NCBI RefSeq assembly: GCF_001186125.1
Contig: NW_014040475.1
Coordinates: forward strand, 102,828-130,499
Length of the DNA stretch: 27,672 nucleotides
Direction of reading: 5' to 3'
DNA from: Sphaeroforma arctica JP610
Taxonomy: Eukaryota; Opisthokonta; Ichthyosporea; Ichthyophonida
Shown: positions 14,501 to 20,400 of the stretch, in pieces
Position numbering within the stretch: position 1 is the stretch's first letter
Layout: each line of letters begins with the position of its first letter
Position numbers and translations under genes: made by a program
The notes under the pieces: generated by a model
Told to the model about the DNA's origin: nothing
Database searches by the model: none
What the model saw: the letters and a program-made list of their open reading frames with translations, nothing else

Positions 14501-17379
14501 TATCGTATATCCTTCACAGGGTGTCCTGAGTGAACCCACTTGCACCATTGATTCGGGCCGCGACGGGGACATCGAACCCATACGCTTTGCGTATGTGGCC
14601 GACAGGAGCTATCGCGACACTACCAATCTGACCATTCTGTTGAATGAGATGTCAGGTATGGTATTAGTGTGTCAGTATGACAACTATACGTGCAAGATGA
14701 CGATACCTCTCAACACGTTGTAGTATAATCGTGTGTGTGATAACGTTAACTATATAATATAGCTATATATCTATATGACTATAAAACCTACCCATTCTGT
14801 TGAATGACCTGACAGGTATGGTTGTGTGTGCATGACAACTGTAAGTGCAAAGTGAATATATCCCTCATCAAGTAAGATAGTTACAAACTACTATAAAACC
14901 TATCCTTACTACTGACCGAACAGATAGGTATGGTAGCGTTGTGTGTATGACAACTATAAGTGCAAAATATCTATAACTATATGATATAGTACGAGGTCAC
15001 AGGTATTAGCATTGTTGTGTGCTTGTGGGCCTATATATATATATATATATACATCAACACGTATCACTCAATATCCTGCTGGTAGATCTCAACAGCGCCG
15101 TCTTCTACATTTAAAAGAACTTAAATATTCATACAGATATGCACCACCCATCCCTCTGGTCACAGGTCTAACCTACGAAGTGCTCTGGGCCAAAACCGAC
15201 CACGTGGCAATGGATATGATCAAAAACAACCAAGCAGACTTGGCCTATGTCGATATCCCGGCAGCGGTGTATGGTATGGCCACAGACGATAACATCCACG
15301 TCATGGCAGCGGCTTATGCGCCTGTTACCAACCTGCCTTATCTTGAGGCTCAGGCATGGGTGGTAAGTGTGTGAGGTGCAGTGTTTATACGTATAGATGG
15401 ATGAACAGATACTTTGGATAGATATCGATACAAATCTGTTTGTCATGTGTTGCCATGGAGTGTTGTCATAGATACGCCGCACCCGCATTCATTAGCATAT
15501 ACAAGCAATAACACATCAGCACCACATTGGCTAAATGACAGTGTTTAGGAGTTTCTTTTTCCCTCTACCTACCTCACTTGGTAGCCTGTATCTTACTACC
15601 ATAGTGCTTAGGCTCATTTGTTAGGGCTATTTATCTTATTCCCTCTTCCTACCTCGCTTGGTAGCCTATATTTACTACCATAGTGCTTCGGCTCATTTAA
15701 ATTCATTGCCTACGTTGCCACAGCTTACCAACTCGTCTATCCAGACCATTGCCGATACGAAGGGATCGAATGCGTGCCACCCGGCCATGCGTTCATCAGC
15801 CGGAATGTATATGTGGCTGCAATACGCGGTATGTGACTGATAGTCAGTGTAATGTGTACGGACAATCTCATTGGGTTTTAGGTTCATTGCGCTGCCGTGT
15901 GTGGTGGGTGGTCCGTAAGTGTATCATGATATCATAAGAGTCCCATTCGCAGAGTAGGATATGTGGTCAAAGTCTCATTGGGCTGCCATATATGGTCAGT
16001 GGCCAATACTCCCGATGCGGTGCTGCGCATGTATCCTGAGAAATCAATACGTGAGAGCATTCTGTGGGATGTGACCCTAAACCCCTAAACCCCAAAAACC
16101 CATAGGCATTATGATACGTCGTGAATGTCCCATTGGGTGGTAAGTGTCGTTATAAGCAATACGTCCGTTGTGGACTCCCTGTCCCACAAATTTCTTTTGC
16201 GCAGTTTAATTTGCGAGGATTTGAATTGTCCCGCCCACTCCGGCAGAGGTCTATGACACCGACACCATCGCATATGAAGTAGTCGCCCACCTCGTCTGTG
16301 TAAATTGGGATTAAAGCCAATGTTACTGCCCAGATAACATAGGCCTTAACATGAACGGTACAAATGGTGTGCCACTGATCCTGTCCCACAAATCCCTTTT
16401 GGTACAGATTAGTGAGAACCTCATCGAACCGCCCACTCTGTCTGAGGACTATATCACGGACACGGGCCTTGATCACCTCACGTCCGCGATTGAGACGTGG
16501 TTCCAGAAGACTTGCGCCGAGCCTCAGCTGTGTAGCGCCTGCGCGGATACCAAAGTCGATGGTAAGTGTGTGGGTAGATCCCTGGTGGGATGAGAGTATA
16601 TACCTACCTACGGGTTCAGAAGATTCAATGCCTACCTACGAGTTCAGAAGATTAGTAGTATGCAACTTGGTTGTTCAAGTGTCTGTTCGCATGAGTGGTG
16701 TAGGAGCACGTGCAGATTCGAGGGTTATTGTATATGCTTGCGTGTGCTCAGGAGTCGTTGGTATGATGATACCCATGCGATGTGCTGTATTGCAATAGGA
16801 CCGTGGTAGTCAACGTCTTCCGTTCTGTATTGCTCAATGTATATGCGCCCCTGTATGAGCGAATCACAGTTTAATCAACGTCTTTCATCCCGTATTCCTC
16901 CGTGTAGATGCACCTGTGTGAGCCCAAGTTTAATCAACGTCTTCCATTCCTTTAAAGTTATAATTGACAGGCCATGGGGTGTGTGGGGTGTCTTTGATTT
17001 CGTGCATGTCCATACAGTCCGATGCAACTGCTACTCTGTCTCGCTGTGATGTGTCGTAGTTGTGCGTTTAGATTCGTGCATATCAATGACACCTGCTTGA
17101 TGTATCTGGAATGTGGTCCAATCCCTCTCAGCGTTCCATTTACTGTACCCGCTTCTCTTATCCATACGGGATGTTTATTGCCATGCTTTAGATAGATGCT
17201 AGTAACTGGTGTGTTTATTTAATCCTGATGTATGTACACCTCATGTCTGTACAGGCCTTTGTAACGCTTTGGACGATTACGCTGGGCTTGTGGGTGCGCT
17301 CAAGTGTCTGACACAGGGCGGTGGTGATGTGGCCTTCTTACCCGATCACGCCTGGGAACAGGTATGTGCGCACAGGTGC

Positions 17380-17431
<52 letters not shown>

Positions 17432-17462
17432 ATTTGTATATTTACTCGTATATATATATGTA

Positions 17463-17494
<32 letters not shown>

Positions 17495-20400
17495 GATGAT
17501 TCTTCATTGCTAGTAAATCTACACATGTTTTGTTTAAGCTTGTAGTTGTATCGTAAATTAAGTTGTTGTTTCGTAATTGTCTTGCATCGAGTGCTTCGGT
17601 GGTACGTTTGTCCCCACTTGATATACAGGTGATTAAAAATAGGGTCAGATTTCTGTATAATTTGGTCAAAGATACCGCCAAATCTCCACATATTATGGTC
17701 AAAGTTAAGGTCAAACCCCATACGCACTACATATATACTCTCAAGTCAAATCTCATGCACTTCTCCAGATCTGTGAAGAGCCCCTGCCCGAAAACGAGGC
17801 CTGGTGTCTGTCCAAAGATTCGTACAGACTTCTGCACACCTTCGGCGAGGTGCCCACGCGCATGTTCGTGTCTTCGAACGGCCGCTTGACTTCCCACTCA
17901 CACAGTATCATCGACGTATGTGTCGGTTTAGAACTTGGAATCGACCCTTTTGTTTTGTTGTTGTTGTTGTTGATGGGGGCCCGCCCACACTCAGTCGGTT
18001 TGGAATTTATTTCCAATTCCCGAAATATTCTCTGCACTGGATAATTGGGTTTTGAATTGGAGTTTTTAAGTTTGGTATTCAATCCAATCCATCCCCTTGT
18101 ATTCTAATTCAGTTTGCCTTTGCATTTGATGCACATTCTATCTATCTCCAGGGTCTCCTTCTCGAGCTAGAACCACGAGAGATAGCCGTTCATGCGCAAC
18201 TCAACGCGTATTTCGACAACGGGCGGGCCGATGGCTATGCACGAACAACCGATATGCAGACACGCATGGACACATACATGCAATCGCTGGCGTGTGTGCC
18301 TGATGTGTACTACTTGATGGGTCTTCCGGATGAAGTGGAGCTGCCATCCTGTGATGTGAGTATATATATTGTATACTGATGTGTGTATGTACATCTATAT
18401 CTATATCCATATCCATATGTATATGTATATGTATATGTATGTATGTGGATATATGTGTGTGTGGCTTGATAGTTTAGTTGAGGTGCCGTACCTCATCGGT
18501 CACAAGCCATAGATGTCTAGTGTTGGCCTGTGTACTTGGATAGATGTGTACATTTTAAATGTACACTGATTGGGTAGAGAGTCCAAAACTATGTATGTGC
18601 GTGTCCGAGTCGTGTTGAAACAAGCAAGCAACAGTACATTTGCCGGCCGGATCCATTTTAACTCCAAGGAGGTCTGAACCATTTCAACTCCAAGGAGGTC
18701 TAAACCATTTTAACTCCAAGGAGGCCTTAAACTATTTTGACTCCAGGGAGGTCTAAACCATGTGCGATTCACCGCACTCGCTACTCGCTCCATACGTATA
18801 TAGGACTAGGGTACTTTCTTTTGAACATGACTCAAGGCTGTAGCCATAGCAACCCTCTTGCTTGGGTCCTTGGTGTCGCCCATACAGTGGTACAATGCCG
18901 TTGTCCACTCGCCGTCTATTGACCGAGTAGCTGGTCACTCTTAGTCCTCCCAACTGTCGTCTTGTCCTCACCGGTTTCCTATAGTGTACACGTGACATGG
19001 GAGCCCATTCGTTCGTACGCACGCTGCACATATCACATCCTTTATTTGCGCTCTGCTGAACCATGCGAATGCCCCGCCACCACAGATCCGTCTCAATCCC
19101 AACGTAGCCATCCAGGGTGAGCCGATTCCCTCCCCAAGTGCGAGTGCGTCTATACCATCTACGTCACCAAGTGCCAGTGCGCCTGTGCCAAGTGTAGAAC
19201 CCTCCCCCTCACCCAGTCGGGATGTGCCTGTTCTAAATATAGACCTGAACAAGGAGATCGAGAATTCCCCCGGACAGACGACCACTGATTCGAGCAGTGT
19301 CAATGACGAGTTTACAAGTCAGACCTCGGCTAACTCTGCTGATGCGAACGAGGATTCGATTGAGTCTCTGGCTATAGCGGCGATAGGTAAGGCTGTATGT
19401 AGTGTGATGCTCTGAAAGGAAGGCAAGTGTATCAAAAGGCGGGTTTGGTGCTTGTTAATTGAATACTTTCAGATGTTCGGAGTGATATATGAGTGGATGG
19501 TGTATGTAGCGGGAATCAGGCCAGCATGTGCAAATGTATTCCTGTGCCACTTCATCCGTGGGCTTAAGTGTGTGTGTGACGTCACCCCGTTTCTTCGGAC
19601 ACTGTCAGATAGGCTATATCTCGTGTATTATACTGCGTGAATAGACAATTTTTTTCGCATCAGTTCCGGTGCTTTCCTATCAAGCGTGGGCCGAAAGCAC
19701 CATTTTAACTAATCTAAACCACCCAAACGATACCACCTCCTCATCCTTTGGCTTGGCGCAGTGCTAGCCGTGTTATTCCTGGTCAGCGCCCCGTTCGTCG
19801 CATTCGGCCTGGCCCGCAAATTGAACCGAAGGTGGCTGCGGAAAAATGGACTGGATGGGTATGTGACTTGCACGCCAGGTTTTGAGTCGCGTGACCAGAG
19901 TTCAGTGTGCGTTGCGGCATCTCAGTCACGTGCTCCGCTTTCTCCAGTAGTGTCGCACGGGTGTGGGTTTGAATCAGATCTGCACGCACACACAGGCATG
20001 ACATGCGAACATCATATACATTGGGAGTCGAACGGTATGTATATGTGCAGCATAGTTAATCCTGTTAGCTTAGGTGCACGCCCTTGACCTCCCTATGGGT
20101 ATACGTATGCAGGGTATGCCAATCCTTTTCATACTCGATTTTCAGACTCATTCCTCTATATATATATGTGTGTGTGCGTATGCGTGTGAGTATGTATGTA
20201 TGTATGTGTGTGGGTGTGTAAGTATGTGTGTGTGTGTGTGCGTAATTTTGCAGTGATACTTGAGGTGCCTTCACATCATTGCATACACGCCCATTGCCTG
20301 AACGTACATATGATACCTTTGGGGGTGGAGAGGGCTTCTCAGATGTCGGCGTTGACCCTCAACGCGTATGCATGCTTACCATTGTATCCCATCACGCCAA

